A stretch of 64,000 nucleotides of DNA from Polydactylus sextarius (taxonomy: Eukaryota > Chordata > Actinopteri > Polynemidae): positions 11,080,827 through 11,144,826 of the forward strand of contig CM028928.1 of NCBI GenBank assembly GCA_016801845.1, given 5' to 3'. The position numbers and the translations under genes are program-made. The notes under the pieces were generated by a model. That model did no database searches, was not told the origin of the DNA, and worked only from the letters and a program-made list of their open reading frames with translations. Shown piece after piece: positions 14,095 to 26,696 of the stretch. The first letter of the stretch is position 1. Every line of letters begins with the position of its first letter.

Positions 14095-14230
14095 CAGTAG
14101 TGAAAGCTGCGCACAGCAAGAACATTAGACTAATTTATACAGCGGTAATTAGGCCATTAGACCTGAAACAATCTGGGACCCGTAATTAAGCAAAGCGCTC
14201 CAAAAGTCAACAGCAACTCCCATTGAGCTT
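14095..14230. promoter_or_regulatory. candidate conserved noncoding element, intron 3
   Basis: Contains ACTAATTTA, GGTAATTAGG, CCATTAGA, CGTAATTAAG and ACAAT cores within about 130 bases, with no simple repeat. Such homeodomain-core density is typical of developmental enhancers, but no alignment was possible. Confidence 0.3.
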
Positions 14231-15324
14231 AGCTAAACAGTCTCCCAAAGTGTTATTTACATGTCCAAACAGCTTGAGGTCTCAGTGTAACCAAACATGA
14301 TGAGAGAGTGGGTGAGAAGGGATTGATCAGAGGGGGTTGGATTCCCAAATTACTTCCTCCTCCATCGTGAATCGAGGCCCAGTGTCGTGGGATCAAAAGT
14401 CTTAAATGCACCATGTCATATTGTTAATTCTAAACAAAATGAGCAACAAACAAAATGTAAATAATTAAAAAAATGAATTATTCATCTTAAGGAGATACAG
14501 TAAAAAAAAATGTTGTGAACCATCTCAAGGTGACATCTTCAAAAAAAAAAAAAAAAATACACCAGTAATAAAATCCATGCTGAACTGCACATATCTTGTA
14601 TTGTGTCCCAGAGAGGAGCGAGACAACTTTGCAAACATGCAAACAGACAAAAGTCTGCAGCGTCTTTCACACAGTTCATGGAGTGTTGCAGAGTAGTGGT
14701 GTAACTGCGGGGTTCGCTGCAGACAAGCGTGCCTGAGCAGTGAGATCATGAGCGGGGAGAGAGGTGGCATAATGAAATCTGGCAGTCACAGCCCCGGCAC
14801 AGGCTTCATATGTTCCACATTAGCAATTCACAAACCTCTGGAGCAGGCCCCGGCAGCCCTTTTCTCACTCCGCCTTAGTCGCTTATGACAATCTGTCACT
14901 GGCTCTTTGTGCTCTTGCAGTGGCGCGTTGACGAGAAGCGCAGTGTTTATGGAAGAGTGTGTTTCGTCCTCGGCTGCGGGTGACACTCTGTTAGAGCAGA
15001 GTCACTGAACCCTCACCAGAGCAAAGGAGGAGCTCAGGTTTAGCTATCAAGACAATAAACTCACAATGCTGAGTTGACAACAAAAGAGAAAGAAGAGAAA
15101 TTGTTTGTGTATTATCGAAAACCAAATCAGGATTGTGAGTGACAGCTCAAATTCTTCTAATGTATCATATCACATATGTTCCAAAGCACAGTGAAGATCC
15201 TTTGTGGTAAAGCTTCTATTATGAAAGGAGACGAACCAATAAGGATATTGCAAATGATATGCTTTAGGCTCTATCCTCCCCTTGTTCCCCTCCTTCTTTT
15301 GAAATAATTCAAGTGTCCAATAAA

Positions 15325-15490
15325 GGATAAGACAATTACCATCCTCTTTAATGAAGGAGAAGCTGGCTTTTGGTCCTGATCACGGTGTGTTTGTGCTGAA
15401 TTAGAATTAATGAGCCTTGGTCAAAGTTTGCTTCTAATTGCCCTTTCATTAAGACCCATTTGTTATCATGTCTTAATGACTTCCATCCCT
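15325..15490. promoter_or_regulatory. candidate conserved noncoding element, intron 3
   Basis: At least six TAAT/ATTA cores in 165 bases: CAATTA near 15333, TTTAATG near 15348, GAATTAATGAG near 15404, CTAATTG near 15434, TTCATTAAG and CTTAATGAC. There is also a TCAAAG (TCF/LEF-like) core at 15421. Complex sequence without tandem repeats. Function is inferred. Confidence 0.35.
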
Positions 15491-18400
15491 TCTTCTGAAA
15501 GAATAAAAAGGAAATTTTTTAACCTAAATGAAATAAGGCTGCTGTGAAAAGTTGCTCTGGACTCATTAAAACATTTGAAAAGAGCTGATGAACTGGTAAA
15601 GAGCTGTGAAAATCGTCACACATTGATGACTTATTCCTTGGTTTACCATGTGCAACATGGACAAACCATGGTGATTACGGTCACTGTAGAAATGCTGGAG
15701 CTGCTGTGGTGTGTGGCTGCGGTGGGAAGGTAAAAATCCTGACACGTGTGTTGGCTTCCTATGTGCCTTCCAGCTGTATTCTGTATTAGGAGACGAGAAT
15801 ACCCCTGAATATCCAGAAGAGCAGGGGCAATTTAGTCCCGGAGTAAACAGTAAGGAGTCCCTACAGGAAACACTGGAGATGGATTGCAGGATGGAGTCTC
15901 TCCCCTCTTTCTCCTTCGCCCTCTGTACTTTGCGACTGTATACATTCCCTCCAGTGACACAGGGCTGTTTGCCTTTCTAATGGAGAGCTGCGCTGGAGTA
16001 AAAGAGGTGGCAGGCTCTATTTAGATAGGGCCATGGTAAAGTAAACTTCTGAGTTAGATTTAAATAAACCTCGGCGGAACGGTTTGCCATGCGGCAAAGT
16101 CGTGGGCCACAGTTAGAGGAGGGGAGGGAAAGAGTGATGAAGGAGTCTGAGAAGAGTCCAGTCTGCGCTGAGTGAGGAGCTTGGGGGGGGGTATGTGGGG
16201 GCGGGGGGTGTTATAAGGGGATCTTGGTAATTCAATAAGGAGTGGTGGATATGGGAACGAAGGTGTGTGCTGCGGGGCTGAAGGGGTGGAGTCTTTTGAG
16301 ATAATTTCACAGTCTGTAATCTAGACAGTCATCCCCCATTGCTCAACTGGACAGAGGCCAGTGTGAAGTTCCTGTAGGGGAGGAACTTCAGGGCAGGGTT
16401 CAGTAACAACACGAAGTCTTTACTCCCTTCAAGCTAGAACACAGTACATAGACCCCGGCAAAACCTGAAGGTTCATTTCCGACTCTGACAGCCAAGGGCT
16501 GACAGCCTGGGAGTGGAGCTGTGCAGAGTAAACAAAGCAGAATCTGCCCTTGTCTAACACCAGCCAATCTCTCCATCCCAGCATCCCCTCATCCCTCCTT
16601 CCCTCAGCAGCTCTGGAATCAGCTGAGGTGAGCCAGGCCAAAACTAAGTCATCAGGAGGAAACTATTAAACAGAGACGGAGTGGTCAGATACTTGCCAGA
16701 GCTGTATGGAGGAGGCTTTTATACTTATCTGTACTATTGTGAAAAACAGGCTGACAATCCTCGAATGGTTTTCTACAAGTTTTTCTTTTCACTTAAGCAA
16801 ACTTTAATTTGAAATAACATGCTCCGGAGTGATATTTGGGAACATGGACGATTAAGCACAAGTACAAACCTGGCAAACCCTTTCCAAACAAGTTCACTCA
16901 ATACTGATAAGGCCTGATGAACACTCCAGTAAAACTTCATGTATTTTACGGTATACCTGAGTTTTGAATCTGCCGTCCAAGACAAAAAAGATATTGATGC
17001 ATTTTACATCGACCAGCAATGATTGGTTTGCCAGAGTTGATGAGAGGAACAACCATCGTGACAGAGATGTAGTAGTATAAGTAAGGTGGAGTTCGTGGCA
17101 GAAAATCTTAGGGAGAGTCCAAGAAAAGTTTCTGATTCTCCAGATGAGAACGAAACTCAAACGTGATCAACGACGAGAACATATGTCATATGTATGCGTT
17201 GACAGCGGTTGTGTAATTACTCACTGCCAGATGGAAGAGACAGAAGTTTCATACACTATAAACCATAGCCAAGAGTGTATTGAGTAAATTTGGACATAGG
17301 ACGTGGGTTGAGAATTCTTTCACATTATTTAACTTGATTCATGACCAGAAGAGGCAACACCCATTATGGATGCACTGGTCCTTCTTTTTAAATACTAATA
17401 TATGGTCTTTGGGTATTGACCAATACCATGGACTGTCCTATACCACTGTTAAATAAATAAGCTGTATTCCTCACAAGTCTTTTCTGTAAATGGCAATATC
17501 AAGCTTAACTTGATCAACAGCTGGAAAACATAGCACACTGTGAATGCATGCTTAGATGTAAATCTGCTTTAAAAAAGACCTGAATTAAATGGATCAGCCC
17601 CATTGTCACTGATATCACCATATCCAGATATTTAAGTCCTGGAGCAATATCAGTCTTTTTCTACCTCGGTTTTGTCTGTCTCCAAAACGACTTGAGTTAA
17701 ATCCCTTGGGTATTTTGGCTTTAAATTGTAAACTACACTTTTTTTAATGGAAAGCCTGTGATACAGATTTGACAATTTGTCTACTGCAAATCCTGCACCT
17801 TTATGCAAGTGTCAGATTAAATCCCCGGAGTACTCTGTTTAAGACTCGTTTTCTAATACTGCAGGATCACAAACAACCCTAAAGTGATCCCCTCTTTAAT
17901 TGTAGCTGTGTGTCAGTCTCAAGCTGGCAGTGATCACTCCAATGAAAGGATGAAGGATGAGGTAAACAGACCTTAGTGGTGCTGGGGGATCAACAAATGC
18001 TGTGTTGCCCAGCGATGCAGCTGCGTTTCGGCACAGACCTGACACAGGTAAAAAGCTGTCAGGCACCCCGGCGTTTGGCCAGATGCCTTCTTAGCACACG
18101 CTTTCGAACGTCTGCAAGCAAAAACACATAGCTGGCAGCTTCTGAGACTTGCTGCGTGAAGGTATGCAGATGCTGACACATGCTCTGCCTCAGGCTGGTC
18201 ATACGCAACTTGGCATCGGTCTCAGCGGCAGGTAATAAAGTGACGTCTGTTCTGGCAAAGAGACGTATACTTATACTATGTGAATGAAGGGAGTGATTAA
18301 TTTTTGTGTGTGGACCCTTGTGTGTTATTCATCCATTTTTCTGTGTAAGAGTTTAAACCCATTTCAGTTTTACTACACGACCCCTAGGTAGGGAGCACTG

Positions 18401-19114
18401 AGTAAAAATTCCCTCTCAAAGTTTGCTTGTTGCAGCTTGTCCAACAATGAATGCACAGTTGCAACACAAAATTCCAGCTTTAGCTTTTCAGATTATGGTG
18501 TGGAGTGCAGTTAAGGTTAGAAGATGAGTGCATACATATGTGAATTCAGCCTACTGGCACCACAACAGTTTCAATTTCTGGGGTAAAAATAGAGAAAGGC
18601 TTGGAAGCTCATATTATGCAAATGTTTTAATGTTTTATCTGGGGGGTGAAAAGGGGGGGCTCTTGATTCTCTCTCTGGCAGTTGTGACAAAACACTGAAA
18701 TGGAAAAGGATGTTTTTGTTCTCGTTTTGTACGTTTCATTGGTTGTACTTAAACATTATCCTTTGTACAAAACCATATTATACTTGGTACGGTGAGAAAT
18801 GTGCCATTTGGCTGCCTTTCTTACGGTTCTTTATCGCTGTTTATTTTGAGTTCTGTCAGCCTTGAGACATTTACAAAGACTTCCTCAGCGAACATTTTGG
18901 AGCCGCGCAGCTTTTAGTTCAGTGCATTTAATGAGGTCTCACTTGGGTGGGTCTGCTGAAAGATAGCCATCAACCACTGCCTTTCATTATGGCTGCTATT
19001 TAGATTAGCTGAGCAGGGAATGAATTCACATGACGGTATGTTTCAGAAGCACCGGTGCTATAAAAATCAACTTTCTCATGTCAATTCTCTGTCTTTTCCT
19101 ATTGTTTTATACAG

Positions 19115-19220
19115 CTGCGCCGCAGTTCTTCCCAGCCTTCCATCCTCCTGTGCCGATCGACGACAGACATGCCCAGGGACGTTACATCTACGAGCCTTCT
19201 CCGGTGCCCCCTATTCATGT
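19115..19220 (+). CDS. gli3: gli3 exon 4 (human numbering)
   Basis: Residues about 124-159. It begins after ttatacag and completes a Pro codon split with exon 3. It ends with two bases (GT) of a Val codon before gtaagt at 19221. At 106 bases it equals human exon 4. The translation [28 protein letters not shown] matches human [29 protein letters not shown]. It continues the N-terminal repressor region. The donor reads gtgtaagt, so a gt two bases upstream is also available, but only the downstream one keeps the frame into exon 5. Confidence 0.95.
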
Positions 19221-19701
19221 GTAAGTCTCTCACATACTCTTTCAACACACACTCACATGCATCACACTTGAGAGAGCATTTGATTCGGCCGCGTCACGCA
19301 CACCAGTGGTGAGCTCCCCGGCCATTAACGATAGCGGCGCAAATCAAACCCCCCCTAAACTTCCTTCCGCTCGCAAGAGAGCGTGGAGCGTCCTCCTCAC
19401 GGGTAGCAGGGCGCCTTTCTTTTGCCTTTTCAGGATCAAAGGCCGCGGCCTCGTACATACGCAACATGATCTGTGTGTCAGAGACACGCAAATGAACATG
19501 TGTCAGAGACATGGAAATGAGAGGGGAGCCTGGGAGCGTGCGATTCTCATAAGAGCAGTGATCAAGCCCTGTCAAGAGAAGGAAGCAAATCTAGCCATCT
19601 ATGACTGACACAGATGGGCTCCTGACACATGAACTGTACACAAGTCTCCAGTATCCAGTCTCAGCAGCTCACATGCAGGTACAGGCAATCAAATATGAAA
19701 T

Positions 19702-19736
19702 ATGGTAAATACATGGTGTCCTGCCTCATAAGAGAG
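19702..19736 (+). repeat. 35-bp dispersed direct repeat, copy 1
   Basis: Begins atggtaaatacatggtgtcc. It matches 22722-22756 at 33 of 35 bases in the same orientation, 3.0 kb apart within one intron. Sequences just outside the pair do not match obviously. Confidence 0.75.
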
Positions 19737-20559
19737 TGGTAAGTATTTATAAGCAAGGGAAATCTTATTAGCGTAGTCTCGTGTTTTCCCTGAGTGCTTC
19801 TGACTGGCTAGAACTTGTGTGCAAATTACTCTTTTTTCCCCCTCTTTACTTTTTGTCACTCTTTAGGTCGCTTTCACTCGTGCCGTCATTTGTATTCTTT
19901 CCGTCTAAACACTAAGGAGATGCTTCATCGTCCTTGTGGTGCTTGTTTCTTAGTCACAGACACGAAGGAAGCGATCACCGTGCGACGAGGACAAATTGGA
20001 TGGGGCAGCTACTTGGGCCGCATTATGTTTGATATTCTTCATCATTATCAACTCCCCCTTTCCTTTCCTCAGGAGTCATATCTCTCCCTTGCTGATGTGC
20101 CACTAAGCGTAATGAATTTTTTATGTCCCCCCCCACCACCACCACCTCCGGCCCACCCCACCTCTCAACCCCTCGGCTCCTGCAGTAGAGGGGGAGGAAA
20201 AAAAAGAGAAGAAATAAAAAAGAGAGAGGTGATTGATGCCCTGTGTCACCGCAAACAAAATGGCAAATATAATTTAGCATTTAGCTTATGCAGAGATAAT
20301 GGGGCGAACACGCGCCAGCAACATAGGCGCGAACAAACAGCCTGGCTTGTTATCCGTCAGGAGCACTTTGGTGCGATCTGGAGCGCAGGTTGTGGAGGGG
20401 GTGGGGGTGGGGGGTGAAATGAGGAGATGGGGTGGGTGGTGGTGGTGGAGGGACAACACGCAGCTGGGGAATTGAATTAAGGGGGTAGAAGTTATGCAGC
20501 GCCGGTGTCTTCAGTCACTCCGTCCGGACAGGAGTTATCTATACGCTTGGTTTGCTGTC

Positions 20560-20900
20560 ATTGGAGACATGGCAGTGCTCTGCCATGCTACTTATGGCCT
20601 ATTTATCCAAGCCATTAAGCATAGAGCTGTTTAATATGACACGTTACGCTGAGGGAAACTATTTGTCATTATTATAAGACAGCTGTTTAGTGGCCTGGTT
20701 TATTTAAATCAAGTCTGTGAACTCGCTGTCATGCACTTTATCTATGGACTTACGTGGCTTCCATGCAGAAAACTCAACTCCTTACTTTTGAGTCTTGCAC
20801 TGGAAAGCAGCAATAGCAATAAGCCACTTGATTAAAAAAGCAGCGCTGAATTCCTTGGTGAGCAGCAGCGCTCATCAGTTGTGGTATTACAGCTAGGTCC
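20560..20900. promoter_or_regulatory. candidate conserved noncoding element, intron 4
   Basis: About 340 bases of complex sequence without simple repeats, between poly-G/poly-pyrimidine stretches. Cores include CCATTAAGC, TTTAATATGAC, GTCATTATTA and CACTTGATTA. Low-confidence enhancer candidate. Confidence 0.28.
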
Positions 20901-21484
20901 AACCACCTGATGGCAAATTGGAGTTAATTGCACTTCCAGGTTTCTGCTTTGTGCAAGTTTTAGCCGCGGACAAACTTTACGATTGCGCAGCTACGGCCAA
21001 AAAAATAAATCTGTCTGGAAGTTGTGTTTTTTTTTCTTTATAAATTGATGCATTCAGCTCGGCGACGTTGCTTGTAGCCAGCCCGAGGAAATAGAGGCAG
21101 TCAACGTATAGCTGTCGCTTCAGGGAAATGGAGGACAAGAGCTCGGCTTATGGAGAAATATTGAATTGTTTTAAGACAAGTTTTCCTCGGTGAACAGAAT
21201 TAATCGTTATTAGCCCTCTCAAAGATATGCCTAAGTACACAGGGACTATTATTGCAGTACTTCCCCATGCAGCCTCTCATTACGGCCTGTAATTACAGTT
21301 GGGTTGGCCCTGCGGCAGTTCCATCAATCCAGCCAGCTTCCCCCGCCACGCATATAAGCCAGTCACCACTGGGCATCCGTGGCCAGAAAAAAAACACACA
21401 CCGCAAACGCCCAGCAGCTTGTTTCCTCCCTGCCACAATGACACATCCACCATCCATACGTGGCAAATGAACAGAATCATATCC

Positions 21485-21690
21485 TATTACTGTGACGGAC
21501 CTAATTGAAACATGTTTATTTATGGCCCCAGTTTTCAGATGAGGAGCGGGCGTTAGCTGCGCTGCTAACAGGCTCCAGCGATATGAGGCGGTGGAATTAA
21601 ATTAAAAGCTCATAAAATGAAATATGCTCTGTATTAGCTGTTTGACACTTAATTTGCCTTCAAATGAGCAGAGGAAATCACAAATTAACT
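21485..21690. promoter_or_regulatory. candidate conserved noncoding element, intron 4
   Basis: Carries CCTAATTGAAAC, TTTATTTATGG (a HOX/CDX-like core), GGAATTAAATTAAAA, CTTAATTTG and AAATTAACTG in about 200 bases. Complex sequence. Enhancer role is inferred from motif density only. Confidence 0.3.
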
Positions 21691-22721
21691 GTCCTTTGTT
21701 TTTTTTCTCACCCCTCCTTACCTCACCTCCCCTATTAGGCAAGAGAGAGCGCAATTACAGACAGAGGCTAATCGTTTAGTTTATGAATTCTTGTGGGGAA
21801 GGTACCAATGTGCTACTCAATATTAAAGCCTCAGGGTCTAGAGGGGGTGGGGGTCTCTTCTTGTGGGTGCTTGCTTCAACTGAGCAACTGTTTATATTCG
21901 CATGAAGAACAAGAACAATACTTTTTAAGAGTTAGGTTTCTTAGCTGAATCCAAAACCAGCTAACAAGCTTTCTCTTCATTTTCTTTAACCTCCTGCACT
22001 GATCCAGGACCTGTAAAAGTGATTTTGCGTTGCCCTTAAGCCAGTGCTTTTTCTCAGAGTGTCTCTGGTCTGGAAACAGCTGAACCACAGCATCACCAAA
22101 TCGAGAGAAAAAAAAGAAAAAGAAATCCCTTCCTGCTCCAGAGAAGATGCTTCCTGCTTAAATAAACACATTGATCGCTGAAGAGCAGGCTCTCCATGGG
22201 AGCTCTGGTCCCCTCCGCCACCAACCGTTGTGCAGGACTGGCTTAATGGGAGCTCTTTTTTTTAAGGGGGGGTGGTGGTAAAGCCAGGGCCAAGAGAAGA
22301 GACAGCTCCTTTTATTCCAGCTTTATTGCCTGACCATAGTACACAGCAAAACAAAACAGCCCTCTCATGTGGCTCAGCGCCGGCTCTCAGTCGCCAGGAG
22401 ACCACTCGGGACAAACGGAGGTATTCGTCACAAGTCAATTATCAGCATCGGAGTTTACTCTGGAGTCCTGAGCCCTCGTGCTGTGAATGGGGTCTACAAA
22501 AACAACAAAACATCTTACGGGATAAGCAATTGACTCACAACCTTTTTGTACAGATGTCGTGTGTGGATTTAGGAAAGAATTAGTCGAAATGCCAGAGTCA
22601 ATATAAGAGTTTATAAAGTTGTAAAGCAAAAAGAACAACCTGAGGCATGAGTCTGCTTCCCCTCTGTGGCATTGCATATAAAAAAAAATCAAATCTCTGT
22701 ATTTGATATAAAAAAGAAGAA

Positions 22722-22756
22722 ATGGTAAATACATGGTGTCCTGCCCCATGAGAGAG
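22722..22756 (+). repeat. 35-bp dispersed direct repeat, copy 2
   Basis: Second copy of the element at 19702-19736, with two differences (T to C and A to G). It could be a duplicated regulatory site or the remnant of an interspersed repeat family. Confidence 0.75.
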
Positions 22757-24074
22757 AAAGGGAAGTAGTAGAAAATGACATGTAAATGTCAAAATAAGTG
22801 CCAGAAGAGAAGTTGAAGCTTTAAGTTCCAACTTAAGTTTTAAAGCCGTTGTTACTCGAGAATAAGTCACAGACTGTATCTTCTGTCAGTGTGGAGGTAG
22901 AGCCCAGGTGAGGCGTCTGTGAGAGCCGCCTGTGTGGTTATTTCATTCAGAGGGTGTTTGTTCAGCTGCTGGCAGCCTGGTCTGAAAGGAAAAGGTATCC
23001 TGGATTCCTGGAGGAGGTACCAGGGGAGAGTTTCATAATTGCCAGCGCCAACCTCAGCCTCTTAGATGATGAACCGGGGCGGAGTTAATTAACTTAAAGT
23101 GGCTGCGTCATTTAATCTAAAAAAAAAAAAAAGAATAAGAAACCACCTCCTCGTTTGCACTCCGATGTGTGATTTAATTTCTGTAGGGATGTTGGATTCT
23201 CAACAGTGTTGTGGTGTTTTTGAAGACGAACACCCCCCTCCCTCCCCCTCCTTCCCCTCTCCCTTTGCTGTTGTCCTAGTATCTCTCAAGGGGGGGAGAG
23301 AAGGTGTATGCTTTATGCTAAGATGTGTTGACTGTTGTTTTGTTATTTACATAAACAGTTGTCAGAGCGCCCAGGCTGGGCACAGAGGAGTGGCGTGTTG
23401 CTCAGCATTAGAGCAAGACGACGACGGTCTTATCTCAACACCTCTGCCTTCCAGATGGGACGAAGCCAAGCTCTGCAAAATACACACACACAAGTACAGA
23501 CACACACCTACTGCGAAACAACAATGCAAAATAGAAAGTTTTACAGCTGCATCACTGGCGTCTTATGGTGTGATGTGATGTTGCTTCAGGGCTGAACCTC
23601 AAATGTTTTTTTTTTTTTTTTTTAAATACAACGCAATAACTGGACGTGACAACATTTTTTTTTCCCTTTTCTGTGATCTCCATCATAAAAACGATGTCCC
23701 GTTAATCTTCGCATTTGAATATCGTCTAGACCAAATTCACCCAATGTGAAGTGAAGCCATAAATTACGTTAAAGAATTAATGATTGTTTCATAATCGCGT
23801 CTGATAATCTTCACTCCAGATACACGTGCTGTCACCGAAAAAAAACGAAAAGGGGGGGAGACGACGAAGGCCACTTTTTCATCTTCCTCTCTAACTGTCC
23901 AAAAAGCGTTCTGTGTGACTTCGTAGGTCAAACCTTCTCCGGCACAGTCACTGCTTTCCTCTCCACCCTTCGTCTCCCCTTCCTCGTCCTCTTCTTCTTC
24001 CTCCTCCCCCCTCTTTAATACTTTCTCTATGGAGTAAGTCGGGGTGGGGTGGGGGGGACAGGCGGTCACGCAGT

Positions 24075-24215
24075 AGCTGGCTTCATGATTAATGGTGTTT
24101 ATTCTTGACAGAAGGCTCCTTTATTTATCTGCATTGCAGTTTCACTGATACTATCAGTCACCTGAATGAAAAATATTCAGTCATACCAATTTTGCAGTAT
24201 AATTGAGTAGAGTCA
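24075..24215. promoter_or_regulatory. candidate conserved noncoding element, intron 4
   Basis: Contains CATGATTAATGG, TTTATTTATC, the dyad-like ACTGATACTATCAGT, and AATATTCAGTCATA. It is a clean complex block immediately before a CT microsatellite. Candidate only. Confidence 0.32.
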
Positions 24216-24226
24216 CTTCCTTTCAG

Positions 24227-24252
<26 letters not shown>
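24227..24252. repeat. (CT)13 microsatellite
   Basis: Uninterrupted CT dinucleotide run, followed by further C/T-rich sequence to about 24285. Confidence 0.9.
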
Positions 24253-24257
<5 letters not shown>

Positions 24258-24392
24258 TCCCCCCCTCGCTCTCCTCTCCCACTCTATCTGGCAGCCTTAT
24301 CATCGCCACAGTAATTTTCGCGCTGCGTTGTTTGATATGGAGAGGCTCTGGCTTTAGCCGTATTTGACATAAAGCCTCTTCAATTTTCATTG

Positions 24393-24520
24393 GAGAAGAA
24401 GAAGAAGAAGACGACGAAGAAAAAAAAAAAGGGAGAAAGAAAGAAAGTTGTGCACCACTCTCTCTGTGAAAATGTGTGATGCCCTCCTCCCCCCTTCTTC
24501 TTCTTCTTCTTCTTTTTTTC
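24393..24520. repeat. (GAA)n ... (TTC)n inverted repeat
   Basis: A GAA/GAC run with a poly(A) (24393-24434) is followed about 60 bases later by a TTC run (24494-24520) on the same strand. The two are complementary and could pair. They generate spurious Lys/Arg- and Ser-rich frames. Confidence 0.8.
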
Positions 24521-25509
24521 TGAGGCAATTTCAGGATTTAGAGAGAAAGGAGATAAATGCCTAAGCAGAAATGTGGGCAGATTGAAGTTACAGTATATCT
24601 ATTTTTTTGTATTACACCAGTTTCAGAAATGGGTAGTGTAGTCGCCCTCTCTCTCTCTCTCTTTTTTTCTATTCAGCCTGAGTGCAGGACCGTGGTATTT
24701 TCAAGGCACCTGTGTATTTTGAGAATGATGGATCCAGCAGGTGGGGGGGGAGAGAGGGAGAGAGAGAGAGAAAAACTCGACTTTGGCACAGCAGATATTT
24801 GTCAAGGCCTGTAAAGGTTTTAGGGTTGAGTCATTACCCGTGGAGATCTGTAAAGACATGTTCCAAAACTCTACTTACCTGGCTGGGATTACCTACACTG
24901 AGGCTGCTGCAGCTGCTCTGTGTGTGTGTGTATTTGTATTTCTCCCTAGTTATTAAATATCACATGCATTTTTTTATACTTCTTTTATTTCATTTTTTTT
25001 TTTACTAATCTCGGCTACTAGACTTTGTTGTATTTACAAGCTGTAAATGATTCCTTACATAACACTTTCTTTTATTCCCGCGAATCAAAATCCTGTCCTG
25101 ATTACTCGCTCAAGCAAATATTTCCTTTTTTACACCACTATCTGTGTGTTTTGTCCTCGCTTGAATTTAATTTTAAGAGTCCATTAAAAATAAATATCTA
25201 TTGAAAAAGGTACATTTTTTGATAAAAAAAAAAAAAAGAAAAGGGGGGGAATACATTAATCTATAATACGGTGCGTCGGTGAATTTGCACATGTAACACA
25301 TTAGTGGATTTGATTTTCTTTTTTCTTCTATACACAAGTCATTTGCCCCCACTTCCCCACCCCCCCACCCCCATCCCCCCAATCACCCCGTCTTCATGTC
25401 TTGAGATCTCAATTTGTAGCTCTCCCATGGAGCACAATGGAAAACCAGGTCTGAGGGGAAGAGATAACAGGCAGGTGCCAACAGCTCTGCATTGTGTGTG
25501 TGTATGTAG

Positions 25510-25511
<2 letters not shown>

Positions 25512-25545
<34 letters not shown>
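25512..25545. repeat. (CA)n microsatellite
   Basis: About 17 CA units, preceded by a short GT stretch (25493-25502). Confidence 0.9.
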
Positions 25546-25548
<3 letters not shown>

Positions 25549-26644
25549 TCATCAGTCATTTTATTTATTTTGCTGCCAATTTTTTATATTTTCCTGCATC
25601 ATTTTACTGATTTTTTTCCTCCCCATAATATGAAATGAAATGAATTGAAAGACAATTGAAATTTTCAAAATATTTTTGATAGTCATTGTTGTTATTTCTT
25701 CAGGCTGTATAATTTAGACTTTAGAATTGTTTGGGCTTTTTTTTTTTTTTGTAATAAAAATAAAAGAAATATCTATAGCATAAATTATGCAGTTCATAAA
25801 TATAGTTCTGCCTTTTTCTATAAAATATAGTAATATGTAGTAAAAAAAAAAAAAAAAGGGTCTATTTTTTTTTTTACAACCCAAATGGTTAGTTTACAAA
25901 AATATAACAGATATAAGTCGTACATACACATTTACCGTGACAATTTTTGGTGTTTTAGCCTTAAATAGCATTTAATGTGTGTGATATACGACGTTCATAT
26001 AGAGCCTGTAAGTAAAAGCTTCAAGTCTTTAGTGGTTTCACTGGTGACTTAACTTACTGGGTGTGGTGGGACTGTCACTTTTATGAGCCGCTTCTTAATT
26101 GGCTTTGTAAAACACCCTTCTCTCATTGGTGCGGAGCTAATAGAGAACAGCAGTGAGTGTCAAGATCTTACCCGACTCTGGCAGCACGCCGCCTCTCATC
26201 GTCGTCATCATCGTCTCTCTCTCTCTCTCTACAACCTCAGCAGCTCTCTTGACTGTCTCCTCGTCACAGAATCACACTTTCGAATCAGTCGTCATTTCGT
26301 TTTCTGTACAATTAGCTGATGTTAAAAGGATTTTTTTTTTTTCATTTCTTCCTTACCCAACATACAAACCAACAATCAATTCTAGTTTTTAAAGAAACTC
26401 AGAGTTGGGATTTGGGGCTTTTTTTTTTTTTTTCTCGACTCGGGCCTGTGCCCTCGCAGACGTCATGCTGCAGCGGTGTAGAAACGTGGAATTTCCATTA
26501 CTGTGATCTCTGGGCTCCAGACCCCGCGATCCCACTCTGGGGGCCAGTTACAGCGAGTAACGAGACCAAGGGAACAGGGTCATAAATCCTCTCCAACTCT
26601 CCTCATTTTCCGTCCTCCCTCTGTTCCTCCCTTTCCTTTCCTCC

Positions 26645-26655
26645 CTCTCTTTCTT

Positions 26656-26694
<39 letters not shown>
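26645..26694. repeat. (CT)n microsatellite
   Basis: TTTC/CT run ending in 17 uninterrupted CT units. Confidence 0.9.

Positions 26695-26696
<2 letters not shown>

Larger units (their letters stand above)
5192..19114 (+). other. gli3: gli3 intron 3 (13.9 kb)
   Basis: Opens with gtaagt and ends with ttatacag. No gene is recognised. Near the 5' end is a CT-then-GA tract. A second CT tract lies at 10518-10574, a poly(T) around 13998-14013 and a G-rich run near 13836-13860. AT-rich non-repetitive blocks with many TAAT cores occur around 14095-14230 and 15325-15490 and may be enhancers. Block 8520-8740 and 11280-11440 are also low in repeats. The open frames of 100-170 codons here are low-complexity or shadow frames. 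Confidence 0.85.

Noticed and set aside
19815..20417. 200-codon open frame after exon 4
   Set aside because: Contains poly-Pro and poly-Gly from C/G runs, no domain, no splice or start context; lies inside intron 4.
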